DNA of 64,000 nucleotides, taken from NCBI GenBank assembly GCA_020137815.1, contig CM035352.1:2797131-2861130 (forward strand). Direction: 5' to 3'. The notes beneath the pieces were generated by a model that was given only the letters and a program-made list of their open reading frames with translations, was not told the origin of the DNA and did not search any database. This stretch comes from Hormiphora californensis (lineage: Eukaryota > Ctenophora > Tentaculata > Cydippida > Pleurobrachiidae). This document shows, in pieces, positions 34,388 to 41,624 of this stretch. A program made the translations under genes and the position numbers. The first letter of the stretch is position 1, and the number at the start of each line of letters is the position of its first letter.

Positions 34388-35003
34388 GTGTGGAAGTGGT
34401 AGTGCACAGGAAATCCAGCTGAAGAACCTGTGCGTGTGAACACTACTGCTGCAGTAGTAATCAATGTGTAGCACTAGAGCACGATGCTTTTAGGGAGTCT
34501 TAGACCCAATTCCACGAGACTGAGAAATGATTGTAGCTGGTATAATAAATCACTGACACCAGTGGTATTACTTTATTGTACAGTGTCTTCCCCAGCACAT
34601 ACCCCCATCCCCCTGTTCTACAGTGTCCAGTGTCCAGTGTCCACTGTCCTGGGACAGTGTCCACCCCCAACCCCACAGACTACAGTGTCTTCCCCAGCAC
34701 ACACCCCATCCCCCTGTTCTACAGTGTCCACTGTCCTGGGACAGTGTCCACCCCCAAACCCACAGACTACAGTGTCTTACCATCCCTTCCCTTCCTCAGG
34801 TTGAACACTTGATGATCGGCTGTATTCTTGATGGGACTGTGCTAGGCAAGATAGACCAGCGGAATGGGACTCTGGTCCTAGATAGGCTTTCAGAACCTGA
34901 GAAGTTGAGAACTGAGAGTCTAGCAGCGTGGAGTAAACAGATAAATCTTCTGTCTAAGAAGTTCCCTGCTGCGTGCCCGATCCGAGGCGGCCCCATCAGA
35001 TAA
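9795..35003 (+). CDS. COPS2: COP9 signalosome subunit 2 (host gene for three nested genes)
   Basis: Eleven exons: 9795-9935, 10094-10196, 10288-10412, 10625-10718, 10818-10922, 24320-24461, 32572-32749, 32902-32957, 33228-33351, 34013-34093, 34800-35003. All junctions are GT-AG with matching phase and give 450 residues with no frame break. The acidic start ([19 protein letters not shown], then [10 protein letters not shown]) and later blocks [51 protein letters not shown] and [15 protein letters not shown] are diagnostic of CSN2. The C-terminal PCI/winged-helix part ([20 protein letters not shown] to MIGCILDG) is present. CSN2 is a scaffold subunit of the nuclear complex that removes NEDD8 from cullins. 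Introns 5 (13.4 kb) and 6 (8.1 kb) are exceptionally long for this locus and contain other genes. The last residues diverge from the vertebrate tail. Confidence 0.95.
10923..11522. other. COPS2 intron 5, first 600 bp, no gene recognised
   Basis: This non-coding segment lies between COPS2 exon 5 and the 3' end of the nested receptor gene. It has a C-homopolymer near 10950-10961 and a GC-rich patch with CGCGCGC around 11176-11195. I found no convincing exon here, although an extra 3' exon for the antisense receptor cannot be excluded. Confidence 0.4.
11523..20567 (-). CDS. LDLa-repeat seven-transmembrane receptor, nested antisense in COPS2 intron 5
   Basis: Exons in reading order: 20567-20510, 20394-20171, 20039-19800, 15528-15405, 15238-15136, 15034-14904, 14774-14488, 14351-12152, 11998-11523, about 1,280 residues, all junctions GT-AG and in phase. 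It begins with signal peptide [16 protein letters not shown] and a long N-glycosylation-rich ectodomain, followed by Cys-rich modules with LDL-receptor class A signatures ([46 protein letters not shown]). A rhodopsin-family 7TM domain follows, with [12 protein letters not shown] in TM2, MYR in place of DRY after TM3 and INPLLYD as the TM7 NPxxY. This architecture resembles relaxin-receptor/GRL101-type receptors without leucine-rich repeats; the ligand is unknown. Intron 3 contains a 4.16-kb foldback transposon. A possible donor at 11567 could extend the tail further. Membrane location follows from the helices. Confidence 0.85.
16177..18000 (+). repeat. 30-bp minisatellite array, left half of the foldback element
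   Basis: Roughly 60 head-to-tail copies of a 30-bp unit with the core CTCCCATTTACTCCATCTCT. Copies nearest the terminus (16177-16520) are a variant with CCCTCATCTACTCCATC, and a few unit-length irregularities occur (17232-17245 and 17840). The reading frames across it are repeat artefacts. Confidence 0.9.
18015..19208 (-). repeat. 30-bp minisatellite array, inverted right half of the foldback element
   Basis: About 40 copies of the same 30-bp unit in inverse orientation (AGAGATGGAGTAAATGGGAG core). It is some 600 bp shorter than the left array, so the two arms are length-asymmetric while the unique ends match closely. Confidence 0.9.
20568..21849. other. COPS2 intron 5, upstream of the nested receptor; includes a (TC)n tract
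   Basis: Non-coding. It should include the receptor gene's promoter on the minus strand, just above 20567. An uninterrupted (TC)n microsatellite runs from about 20919 to 20990. Nothing else is recognised. Confidence 0.5.
20919..20990 (+). repeat. (TC)n microsatellite
   Basis: About 35 uninterrupted TC units on the plus strand, within COPS2 intron 5 and upstream of the nested receptor gene. Confidence 0.95.
21854..22823. mobile_element. 970-bp near-perfect palindromic element, TTAA target site (COPS2 intron 5)
   Basis: Arms of ~470 bp are reverse complements with almost no differences around a loop of about 29 bp (22325-22353). The ends read GGCCAGAGGGGGGG and its complement, each followed outward by TTAA (21850-21853 and 22824-22827). 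A further 8-bp-arm hairpin (GGCTCGAAGAGCC) sits inside each arm near 21906-21921. There is no coding sequence. TTAA duplication again suggests a piggyBac-type mover, but the terminal bases differ from the 906-bp element in NSF. Confidence 0.85.
22828..24319. other. COPS2 intron 5, last 1.5 kb; G-homopolymer, no gene recognised
   Basis: Non-coding by inspection. It holds two long G runs around 23361-23403, a CACGTGCA motif repeated several times (23091, 23489, 23579) and a short hairpin near 23950-23970 (CGCCCGTAGGGCGAACGGG). It ends at the exon 6 acceptor CCCCACTAG (24319). Confidence 0.4.
24462..25566. other. COPS2 intron 6, first 1.1 kb, no gene recognised
   Basis: No exon, RNA gene or element is recognised. 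Three copies of a TATAAGGTGCCAA repeat occur at 25143-25185, and a GA-rich stretch lies at 25050-25115. Confidence 0.4.
25567..25763 (+). repeat. (TC)n microsatellite abutting the stop codon of the nested SAP-like gene
   Basis: Almost 200 bp of TC repeat with occasional TA and TG interruptions. Its right end overlaps the TGA of the minus-strand gene (TCA at 25761-25763), so that gene's transcript would run straight from its stop codon into (GA)n. Confidence 0.95.
25761..29781 (-). CDS. uncharacterised protein with SAP-like helical motif and coiled coil, nested antisense in COPS2 intron 6
   Basis: Exons in reading order: 29781-29772, 28980-28423, 27969-27854, 27549-27448, 27366-27177, 27009-26876, 26337-26182, 26144-25761, 549 residues, phases consistent. 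The start is a 10-base coding exon (ATG GTA ACT G) that makes [17 protein letters not shown] with exon 2. The N-terminal third is disordered with Arg/Ser, a proline run ([11 protein letters not shown]) and an acidic patch ([17 protein letters not shown]). Exon 5 encodes [20 protein letters not shown] and following Lys-rich helix, which resembles a SAP-type helix-extended-helix. The C-terminal part is helical with one CGC cluster. I do not recognise the family. The exon 4 acceptor is the least certain boundary. A nuclear or cytoskeletal role would be speculation. Confidence 0.7.
26392..26517 (+). repeat. 51-bp tandem repeat, about 2.5 copies
   Basis: A unit beginning GTAGCCTGTAGGGGAGCTAG is repeated in the intron between exons 6 and 7 of the nested SAP-like gene, directly before a 28-bp minisatellite that shares its GGGAGGGGTGTT core. 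Confidence 0.85.
26520..26800 (+). repeat. 28-bp minisatellite, about ten copies
   Basis: The unit ATTAGAGGGAGGGGTGTTCA plus ATGTTCAC recurs about ten times with one or two base changes at the ends, filling most of an intron of the nested SAP-like gene. It is G-rich on the plus strand. Confidence 0.92.
28112..28333. mobile_element. 222-bp TIR element, family sharing AAGTCGGATTTTTTGAA ends (copy 1)
   Basis: The left end AAGTCGGATTTTTTGAAACT continues to GTCACCCCCC. The right end is GGGGGGTGACAGTTTCAAAA continuing to AATCCGAGTT, giving a ~32-bp terminal inverted repeat with one or two mismatches. TA dinucleotides flank the element (28110-28111 and 28334-28335), as in Tc1/mariner-type insertions. 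The interior also forms an imperfect inverted repeat (TTGGAAGTTACGAAGATCTT and its partner near 28224). It lies in an intron of the nested SAP-like gene. Confidence 0.8.
29287..29423 (+). repeat. (GA)n microsatellite
   Basis: GA repeat with early AGAGAGGGAGAGGGAA interruptions, in intron 1 of the nested SAP-like gene. It is the inverse complement of the (TC)n tract at 25567-25763, so the two tracts bracket most of that gene. Confidence 0.95.
29782..30494. other. inter-gene segment inside COPS2 intron 6, between divergent nested genes
   Basis: It separates the start of the minus-strand SAP-like gene and the plus-strand RPF2, so both promoters presumably lie here. Just before the RPF2 start is a C-rich run and TCACCTGTAG, which could be a splice acceptor for a 5' leader exon. 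Confidence 0.45.
30495..31475 (+). CDS. RPF2: ribosome production factor 2 homologue (BRIX domain), intronless, nested in COPS2 intron 6
   Basis: A single open frame of 326 residues. The Brix-domain features of RPF2 are clear: LFMFG-like [28 protein letters not shown], a [12 protein letters not shown] segment, [10 protein letters not shown], then [20 protein letters not shown] followed by LVLRRTQLA. The C-terminal tail is Lys/Arg-rich and acidic ([11 protein letters not shown]). RPF2 with RRS1 brings the 5S RNP to pre-60S particles in the nucleolus. The gene is complete, on the same strand as its host, and has no introns in a neighbourhood where most genes are intron-rich, so it may have arrived by retroposition. 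It could still be the functional copy because the frame is intact. Confidence 0.95.
   Translation: MTAADTEKALQKAVNPAKTRKGKKILLAKEPQIIENDKQTMILKGAKTSGMVNDVLADMYKIRRQNTVMMAKSNPFLPFEDTQPLLDLLAKKDTSMFLFGSHNKKRPHNLVFGRTYDGQMLDMIEFGVTGFKKLCQFKQPKIPLGAKPCLIFNGDMFERYPEWGVVQNYLCDFFNTTKTSSINLQGLEYVLSFTACEPNILMMRSYEVNMKKSGTSTPYVELEEIGISLDLVLRRTQLAAPEVKKLALKQPKAAKIGKTKNITHDLAGSKLATVHMTKQNLQEMPQSRMKGSRKPEEGEFVKKSKRKVVKESGDEGEEEVEAMETS
31476..32571. other. COPS2 intron 6, last 1.1 kb, no gene recognised
   Basis: It begins with the RPF2 3' flank. A short run of overlapping GTACACAGTGTGTA-type inverted motifs lies around 31826-31890. No supported exon is visible. Confidence 0.4.
33450..33821. mobile_element. 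372-bp long-TIR element with 9-bp target duplication (COPS2 intron 9)
   Basis: The direct repeat GGTCCTGAC occurs at 33441-33449 and 33822-33830. The element ends are GGTAGGCGGTAAATGTTAAC on the left and the exact reverse complement on the right. Inverted similarity continues across most of the element (CATTTCTTGACCAATTTGCA and its partner) with a centre near 33635. A 9-bp duplication with long terminal repeats is typical of Mutator-like (MULE) non-autonomous elements. There is no coding potential of its own. Confidence 0.87.
34101..34198 (+). repeat. (TC)n microsatellite in COPS2 intron 10
   Basis: Nearly 100 bp of uninterrupted TC repeat starting directly after the exon 10 donor region. 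Confidence 0.95.
34303..34382 (+). repeat. (GA)n microsatellite in COPS2 intron 10, inverse of the preceding tract
   Basis: About 40 GA units, only ~105 bp after the (TC)n tract. The two are complementary and could fold into a long hairpin in the pre-mRNA. Confidence 0.95.
34600..34780 (+). repeat. degenerate ~90-bp duplication before COPS2 exon 11
   Basis: Two copies of a segment containing CAGTGTCTTCCCCAGCACA, CCCCCTGTTCTACAGTGTCC and TGTCCTGGGACAGTGTCCAC lie in tandem in the polypyrimidine approach to the last exon. Confidence 0.8.
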
Positions 35004-35669
35004 CAAGAGACAGTTAACAGCCCCATTAAATGAAGACAGTTTACCCTTTTTCAAGTTTTTATTTCGCAGTTTGTAAAGAGCCAAATCGTTTATTGTGTGT
35101 CGAGTCTCATGGCTCCTGTTTTGTAAGTTTTACACACGATTGATGGTTCTTGAAACATCTAGATCTCTTGTTTATCCTGTTGAGTAGGGGGGTCTACCCA
35201 TTGCTTAATGATCATGATCTGGTTACGGCCATCTGGTTCTGAGTGGCCAATGCTCTGACAGGAGTGGCCGGATCTGGAAGGAACAGAGGTCCCCGCCGGG
35301 TTAAGGCTGCGCGCGATATTTATAACACGGTCAGTGCTGAAACTTCTTACTTTCAACCTTTTGGAATACTTTACCGATCGCGCGCAAATTATTTGGCCAA
35401 TGTGTACCAAAACAAACTTTTCCTCGCGTGTTGTTTGATTTGGTAGTACAAGATGTTCATTTCGATCTTTACAAGTGTTGGTCCTAACCAGAAGATAGTT
35501 GACAAGATGAGGTCATGGAACTTCATACTTGGACTATTCTATACCCTCATTCAAGGTTCATTCAAGGTTCCTGGTGTTTCCTGAGCTCTGATACCCTCTG
35601 GAAGTGTGCTTTTGACATTTAATTCTAAAGTACCGGAGGGAATTATTTCATTGGTCTGAGACTTCGCTA

Positions 35670-35933
35670 AAGTCGGATTTTTTGAAGTTGTCACCCCCCC
35701 CCCCCCCTGGGTGGCGCACAAGTTTTTATTTGCGCGTCGGAATCTTGTTTTGGCTCTCACGCCTTTGTTTTTTGGCCAACTTGGTCAAACCAAAGTTTTA
35801 CGGACTCACAAAATTATGCTCTTTCCGGTGATATCCGTTTTTTTGCCGAAAGGTGAGAGCAAGTGGGGGCTGTCACACGCAAATACCACGCCGCACGACA
35901 AAAGGGGGGTGACAACTTCAAAAAATCCGACTT
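35670..35933. mobile_element. 264-bp TIR element, AAGTCGGATTTTTTGAA family (copy 2)
   Basis: The terminal repeat AAGTCGGATTTTTTGAAGTT then GTCACCCCCC is inverted at the right end. TA flanks both ends (35668-35669 and 35934-35935). The ends match copy 1 at 28112-28333 almost base for base, while the interior (with TGGCGCACAAGTTTTTATTT) is unrelated. This is typical of a non-autonomous family moved by a transposase that reads only the ends. Confidence 0.82.
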
Positions 35934-36404
35934 TAATTAATTTTTTAGACATTCCATATCAGCAAATTTTAGAATTTCATGAATCATGATGATCAAGGTG
36001 TTTTTCGGTCTCAAAATTCCAAATAAACTGACTGGAAAGGCCCGAAAACGGCTAAAAAACGTGAGAAATTAATATAATAAGTCTTTTCAGTCACTTTTTT
36101 CCCAAAATTTGTAGACCGAAAAACACACCAATCACCATAACAAGAATTATTTGCATTATCTCTATTATAATTTGGAGATGAACGTCGAAGTGATGGCCGT
36201 TCGTTAGGCGGTATCTAAGCGACAGACTGCTCCTTCATAAAACACTTTATAGGCCCAAAGCTGTAAAGCTGTTGCTCACACTTTTGAAACTTCCAGTGGA
36301 AGTTTGTTAATATTTTCGAATGACTTTTAACATGCCAGTCCCCATAGTTACCAATTCAGTTGCCATGGCAACCGTGTTTCTGACCTTCAAAGGGGCGAAA
36401 AGAA

Positions 36405-36428
36405 CCACCCGGCGAAGCCGGGTGGGTT
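36405..36428. other. short GC-rich hairpin
   Basis: CCACCCGGCGAAGCCGGGTGG forms a stem of about nine base pairs with a very small loop. Function unknown; it may be part of the surrounding composite element. Confidence 0.5.
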
Positions 36429-36736
36429 ATCAAAAAGCCCTTACTTGAGGCGCACCCAATGGGTGCGCTAGTGTATCCATAATGCTACGTTTCCCTGCCC
36501 TCTTCGATTTGCCATTCAACTCACCCAACGAGTAAGCTGTCCGCAAAATGGGGATTTGTGTTTTTCGAATTTTTGAACAAAACGCAGAACAGATTTTTCA
36601 ATTTCTCCATAATTTTCACGAATCAAAACGCGCGGCCGATATAAAACAAATTTTGTCGCACGTTACAGTTTATAGCCGCGCGCCCCTCATAAAATTTCAA
36701 TTGTTTGCGCGCACGCATGTTACTCCGCAAGTGTTA

Positions 36737-37526
36737 GTAGAGTCGATAACTACATCGACCTCTCCCAATTGTTCCAGTTTTTTTTCACAACTGTTTGGAG
36801 CCTAGACACGACCTCTAAACAGGTGTTACTTTTTCACAAACTGTTTTCATCTTGGTGTAATCAGCAGTTGAAATGTTGCTGATCATAACAAAAACCTGAC
36901 TAAATTTTTTCAACTTGGGGTAAAACCATGGGTGTCAAAAGTTAGCTCTAGGTCCCCTGAGTAACCATCCGGAGACTCCAAGAGATATTTCAAGCCGTTC
37001 TCCTGTAATCATTAATCCCGGTAGAGCACATATTTGAGTATGGACGTACGTGCAATTGCCTACAACCTCAACTTTAATGTATAACGTTAATGTGCGTCTC
37101 TCTCTTTTCTCCCCCTTGAGAAAGAGTTATCTCGCGCGGCGCAACCGCACGTGCGGTTTTTCCAGAGAGAGTGAGAGACATACAATAACATGTAAACAGC
37201 CTGCCAGCGCTCACGTACGTCCGCATTGTATTTTTTTCTCCACCGGGATTAATGATTACGGGAGAACGGCTTGAAATATCTCTTAGAGTCTCCGGATGGT
37301 TACTCAGGGGACCTAGAGCTAACTTTTGACACCCATGGTTTTACCCCAAGTTGAAAAAATTTAGTCAGGTTTTTGTTATGATCAGCAACATTTCAACTGC
37401 TGATTACACCAAGATGAAAACAGTTTGTGAAAAAGTAACACCTGTTTAGAGGTCGTGTCGAGGCTCCAAACAGATGTGACAAAAACTGGAACAATTGGGA
37501 GAGGTCGATGTAGTTATCGACTCTAC
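36737..37526. mobile_element. 790-bp TA-flanked palindromic element
   Basis: The left end GTAGAGTCGATAACTACATC and its reverse complement at the right end are each flanked by TA (36735-36736 and 37527-37528). The arms run about 290 bp (to about 37028 on the left and from about 37243 on the right) with a ~210-bp centre that is itself partly inverted (GACGTACGTG against CACGTACGTC). It lies inside the 2.5-kb composite. Confidence 0.8.
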
Positions 37527-37762
37527 TATGTGAGATCACGCGCGCCGCGAGGTTGCCCGTCGCAACGAAAGTGTGACCAAAATGGTCCCTCTACCGATTA
37601 GTTAGTATACCAAAATGTCGTTTTCGAATTCTGCTGTGCCTTTTTACATAGTAAAAAGGCATCCGGGTGAATGCCTTCGGCATTCACCCGGGCAGGGAAA
37701 AAATTTAGGATTCCTTCCGGTACTTAACATACTTCCAGGGGGCATCAGAGCCCAGGAAACAC

Positions 37763-37829
37763 TTGGTAATGAAATTACCCCTCTGTGCAAGCTCACGGAT
37801 GCAATATTAGGGGTGACTTCGTAACCAAA
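37763..37829. mobile_element. 67-bp miniature TIR element with 8-bp duplication GGAAACAC
   Basis: GGAAACAC lies at 37755-37762 and 37830-37837. The element begins TTGGTAATGAAATTACCCCT and ends with the imperfect complement (AGGGGTGACTTCGTAACCAAA, split here only by the element end). The sequence without the insertion matches the opposite arm of the composite, which confirms the insertion. An 8-bp duplication suits the hAT superfamily. Confidence 0.8.
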
Positions 37830-38104
37830 GGAAACACCAGGAACCTTGAATGGACCTTGAATGAGGGTATAGAATAGTCCAAGTATGAAGTTCCATGACC
37901 TCATCTTGCCAACTATCTTCTGGGTTAGGACCAACACTTGTAAAGATCCGAAATGAACACCGTGAACTACGGTATAGCCACTGAACAGCCAGCTACTATT
38001 ATATCCGGGGGTAGGACGGAATACCGACCAGTGATCACGATGGTCACAGATGGTGGTCAGTCAATATGGTTTTGTTCAAATTCATTTCATTTTATAAAGG
38101 GGGC

Positions 38105-38184
38105 TTGGTAACGCAATTACCCCTACATTGCGGGCACGCTAAAAAGTGCCTTACTATCGCAATGCCCTATTATTGCGTTACCAA
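38105..38184. mobile_element. 80-bp miniature TIR element with 8-9 bp duplication (A)AAGGGGGC
   Basis: AAAGGGGGC occurs at 38096-38104 and 38185-38193. The ends TTGGTAACGCAAT and ATTGCGTTACCAA are perfect 13-bp inverted repeats. The TTGGTAAYG start is shared with the 67-bp element 280 bp upstream, so both likely belong to one hAT-like family. Confidence 0.82.
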
Positions 38185-38450
38185 AAAGGGGGCCTAGCTA
38201 GGCAACAATCTGTTCCGACCAATAAGGTCAACTTATTGAGTTATCTATATTATATCTCAGTCTCAAACTCACACCTCACGACGCCCTCTTCTTTTTCGAT
38301 ATCTCTGCCCTCTCTTCATAATAATATGAATATAACAACGTTTCTGCGTTCTTTAATAGCGTTTCTGTGTGATATTCAAATATTACTATAAAATGGTGCC
38401 TGCACACCAGTAAATAGCGTTAGTTAGAACTTGTGGCATATTGCTTGATC

Positions 38451-40720
38451 ATGACTCTAGCAGCAGCAGCAAAACATTGGATTCTCATCACGTTCCCAGT
38501 GTTGTGTGTGTGTTCGATGCCTCCCGTCGTTCCACCTCCAAACACCAACAATTCCATCTCCGTGGTCCCAACCTTCCACCTAGCTAAAAGCAAAACGTTG
38601 GCACGTGATTTTATGTCAATTAAACGGTCCTGCAACATTGTCCCGAGCGAAGAGATCGTCCCGGATACCGAGCCTTCTCCACACGGGGATGATGATGAGC
38701 TCACATGTCCCTTTACTGCCAACCCGTTGACGACGTGTGATGGGTACAGCAAGGCATGTTTAGGAATGTCCTGGAGCTGCACCATTTCTAGTTGGAACAC
38801 ATGTGACGGGTACTCACAATGCCTGATGGATGAGTGTGGTAACGACTGTAACACTTCTGTTATCTACTGTCCAGGACCAGGTAGGGGCTGTGTCAGTATG
38901 GCCCAGGCGTGTGATGGGATTGCGGACTGCCCGGGAGGAGAGGACGAGAGAGCGTGTGAGGGGGCTCAAAACCTCACATGTTTAAACCGAGAAGAACAGT
39001 CCATCAACTTGACAACTTCTCCCGCTGCTCTGTGTGGGGGTGCCCTAACCAAGCATGTAGCCCGGCCCATTTGGAGATATTGTGGAGAATGCCAAGACAA
39101 GGGAGAAGTCACCGTAGTGGAACAATGCATTGCTTTCGTCGGGTCTTTTTCCAAGAACTCTCCTACTAGCAAGATCCAGGGAGAATGCAGGGAGAGATGC
39201 AACGTTACAAAGGAGCTATGTGGACTTATAATGGGAGGTAACAACCCCATAGTGCCAATGATGGGAATTCACTTAGCATGCCTGTCAGGTGATTACCTAT
39301 TGATTGGTGCCCTGTGTGATGGTGTTATAGATTGTCCAGACAGAAGCGACGAGAAGTATTGTCCAGACAGGTTTTATTGTAGTGTCAAGGACGCAGAGTG
39401 GGTTGAAGAGAGCAAGGTTTGTGATGGTTATCGAGACTGTAAAACGGGACTGGATGAGTGCAACACATGTGCCCGGGGTTTTTTCTCTTCGGACGAGCGG
39501 ATAATCCGGCACACCACCTCCTGTGGAGTCTGCGTGTTTGTGGTTGTAGTGATCATCGCCGCTAACATTTACCATCTCCTAGAGATAATTAACCACTCCC
39601 TGGACCCTGATGCAGGTAAACACATCCTTGTGGATAGGTTTCTAAGGATAGCACTCATTGTCCACGATCTACTGATGGGGGTCTACCTGGGGTGTCTCCT
39701 TATCGCTAACTTCTGGTTCTATGGCCGGTACTGTCAATTTGATACGGAATGGAGGACGGGTACCTCTTGTCACGTTTTGGGGGTGTTATTCAGTGTCTCC
39801 TCACATGGATCTCTTTTAACTGTCCTTCTCATGTCCATAACCCGGGCCTACAAGTGCGCAAATCCACTAACAGAGGGCTTTCGAAAGAGTTCTGTACACA
39901 TCGTATCAGGACTCCTCCTACTACTAAATCTAGTCCATGCTACAATCCCGCTGGTCAAGATAGGAATAGTTCAGGAGGTGTTTAGAAATCACATCCAGAT
40001 CCCCAACACTAACCCCTTTTTAGAGAAGCAGCACACAAACCTAAATATGTCTAGGATTAGTGAGATTCACGCGGTGTTCTTTAGTAACAGTTCCAGTGCT
40101 GATTACTATGATAAGGTTCAAGATTTGAAGTCCATAACAAACACACCCGATATATTTGATGTCAAGGATTTCTCTCTCTACAGTTGGTCTCCAGTGTGCC
40201 TCCCTGACATGTTTACCACCCGGCCAGGTCCCATGGTCTACTACAAGATCTTATACGTATCCTGCTCTTGGGTTCGTGCTCCTCCTAGTGGCTGTATCTT
40301 ACGGCCTCATATTGTATTCCATGGTGAAGACGTCCATAGTGAAGCCTAAAGATCAAAGAATTGGGGTGGTGGGAAAAAAGGTAGCGGTGATCGTGGGTGT
40401 CAAGTTCTCTACCTGGGTGTTTGTCCTGACCATCATGGTTTACACCATGGTGACAGAGGGTTTTGTGGGCTCGACCTGGTATGAAATTACATGCCATCAT
40501 TATAATACCCATCAACAGTGGTCTAAATCCTGTATTCCATTCCGAGCTTTACAAGAAACTAACAGCACTATGGACCCGGATATCCACTACAGTTAGCAAA
40601 CTGACTAACACGAATGTTTTGGTGGATATCCATGCTGTAGCCCAGATGTCTACTGGACAGGCAGGGTCACGAGGAGAATATAGAGATGAAGGACGATTGG
40701 TCCTGATCGCACAGGACTAG
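38451..40720 (+). CDS. intronless LDLa-repeat seven-transmembrane receptor with two frame breaks
   Basis: ATG 38451 opens a signal peptide (MTLAAAAKHWILITFPVLCV); an upstream in-frame GTG is not used. LDLa modules follow (CDGIADCPGGEDERAC, CDGVIDCPDRSDEKYC, CDGYRDCKTGLDEC), then a rhodopsin-family 7TM. TM1 has CVFVVVVIIAANIYHLLEI and TM2 has [17 protein letters not shown]. The TM3 Cys (RYCQF) can pair with ECL2 (SPVCLPDMF). TM5 is LGFVLLLVAVSYGLILYSMV. TM7 is IIIIPINSGLNPVFHSELY, with NPxxY changed to NPVFH. One surplus base lies at about 40261-40270 (before TM5) and one at 40483-40488 (before TM7). Without them the gene gives 755 codons. It is a relative of the 9-exon receptor at 11523-20567, but has no intron. 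It is either a retrogene drifting to a pseudogene or an intact gene with assembly errors. Confidence 0.75.
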
Positions 40721-41364
40721 CAGCGGAGACTGATCGTAGCGCCACGATATAGATTCCTCTGCAACAGACAGGTATGGACTCCACTTATAATAGACAGGTG
40801 TAATTTTTGGAAACCCAAGTGTTTAGAGCAATTAATTATTTGTTGTAAATTGTAGACCATAGTTATTAGTGCTATCATGAGTGCTTTTTACTTATATAAT
40901 AAACTTCAGGAAATCACGAGTGCTGATGACGGAATATACATTATATATACGAAGAAGACGAAGTTAAAGATGAAAGGGGGAGGAACAAAGACTGATATCG
41001 AGAAAGTGAGAGTACATCGGAGTACAAATAGAGACAAGACGTGTTTAGATTGCTTTTCCTAGATAAACAAGTTTCTAGAGAGCTAGAGAGAGTGGGAGGT
41101 TGAGATAAGAGAAGGGTTGGTGGAGACGATGAGCTAGAGAGTGGGAGGTTGAGATAAGAGAAGGGTTGGTGGAGACGATGTGCCGAATCTATCTGTGTAT
41201 TGATGTTTGTAAATCAAGCTGCGATGGAGATGCTACATTTTATCATTTCAGACTTGATGGAGTGATATGGATCAGGAAGAGAGAAATATGTGAAAGAGAG
41301 AGGGAGACAGGGAGAGAGAAGAAAAAAAGAGAGAGAGAGACAGAGACAGAGAGAGAGAGGGAGG

Positions 41365-41444
<80 letters not shown>

Positions 41445-41624
41445 AAGAGAGAGAAAGGGAGAGAGAGACAGAGAGAGAGAGACAGAGAGTCGAGAGAAAG
41501 AGAGAATATATATTTAAATTGTAGCGGCTGGTTGTTATTCGCTTTTTAAGTAATGCTGTATGAATAATCATATTGTGTTGTGGGCTAACTGCAGTTGTAT
41601 GGCTTGTTAACATTTGTTGAGTTA
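40721..41624. other. 3' flank of the intronless receptor, with a GA-rich tract
   Basis: It contains a direct duplication of ~57 bp (GAGCTAGAGAGTGGGAGGTT and following, twice within 41080-41180) and a (GA)n-rich microsatellite at 41326-41504. No exon is recognised. Confidence 0.5.
41326..41504 (+). repeat. (GA)n-rich microsatellite
   Basis: GA repeat with a pure core of about 65 bp (41369-41434) and degenerate flanks carrying AGAGACAGAGA and GGGAGGGAGG interruptions. Confidence 0.95.

Larger units (their letters stand above)
35455..37958. mobile_element. 2.5-kb composite inverted-repeat region with nested insertions
   Basis: The outer arms begin GTTCATTTCGATCTTTACAA on the left and end with the near-complement on the right. 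The left arm runs to about 35640 and the right from about 37700. The arms share AGTTGACAAGATGAGGTCAT-type sequence and a motif with CTGATACCCTCTGGAAGT. Inside lie a TA-flanked 264-bp element, a 790-bp palindrome and a 67-bp element, each annotated separately. No target duplication for the outer unit was found, and inverted similarity fades outward to about 35441 and 37973. The outer unit may be an old element that served as a landing site. Confidence 0.65.

Noticed and set aside
37644-37937. 97-residue frame containing MRSWNFILGLFYTLIQG, also partly open in the opposite arm at 35.5 kb
   Set aside because: It is part of the composite inverted repeat. Conservation between arms is explained by the DNA repeat, and there is no known domain.
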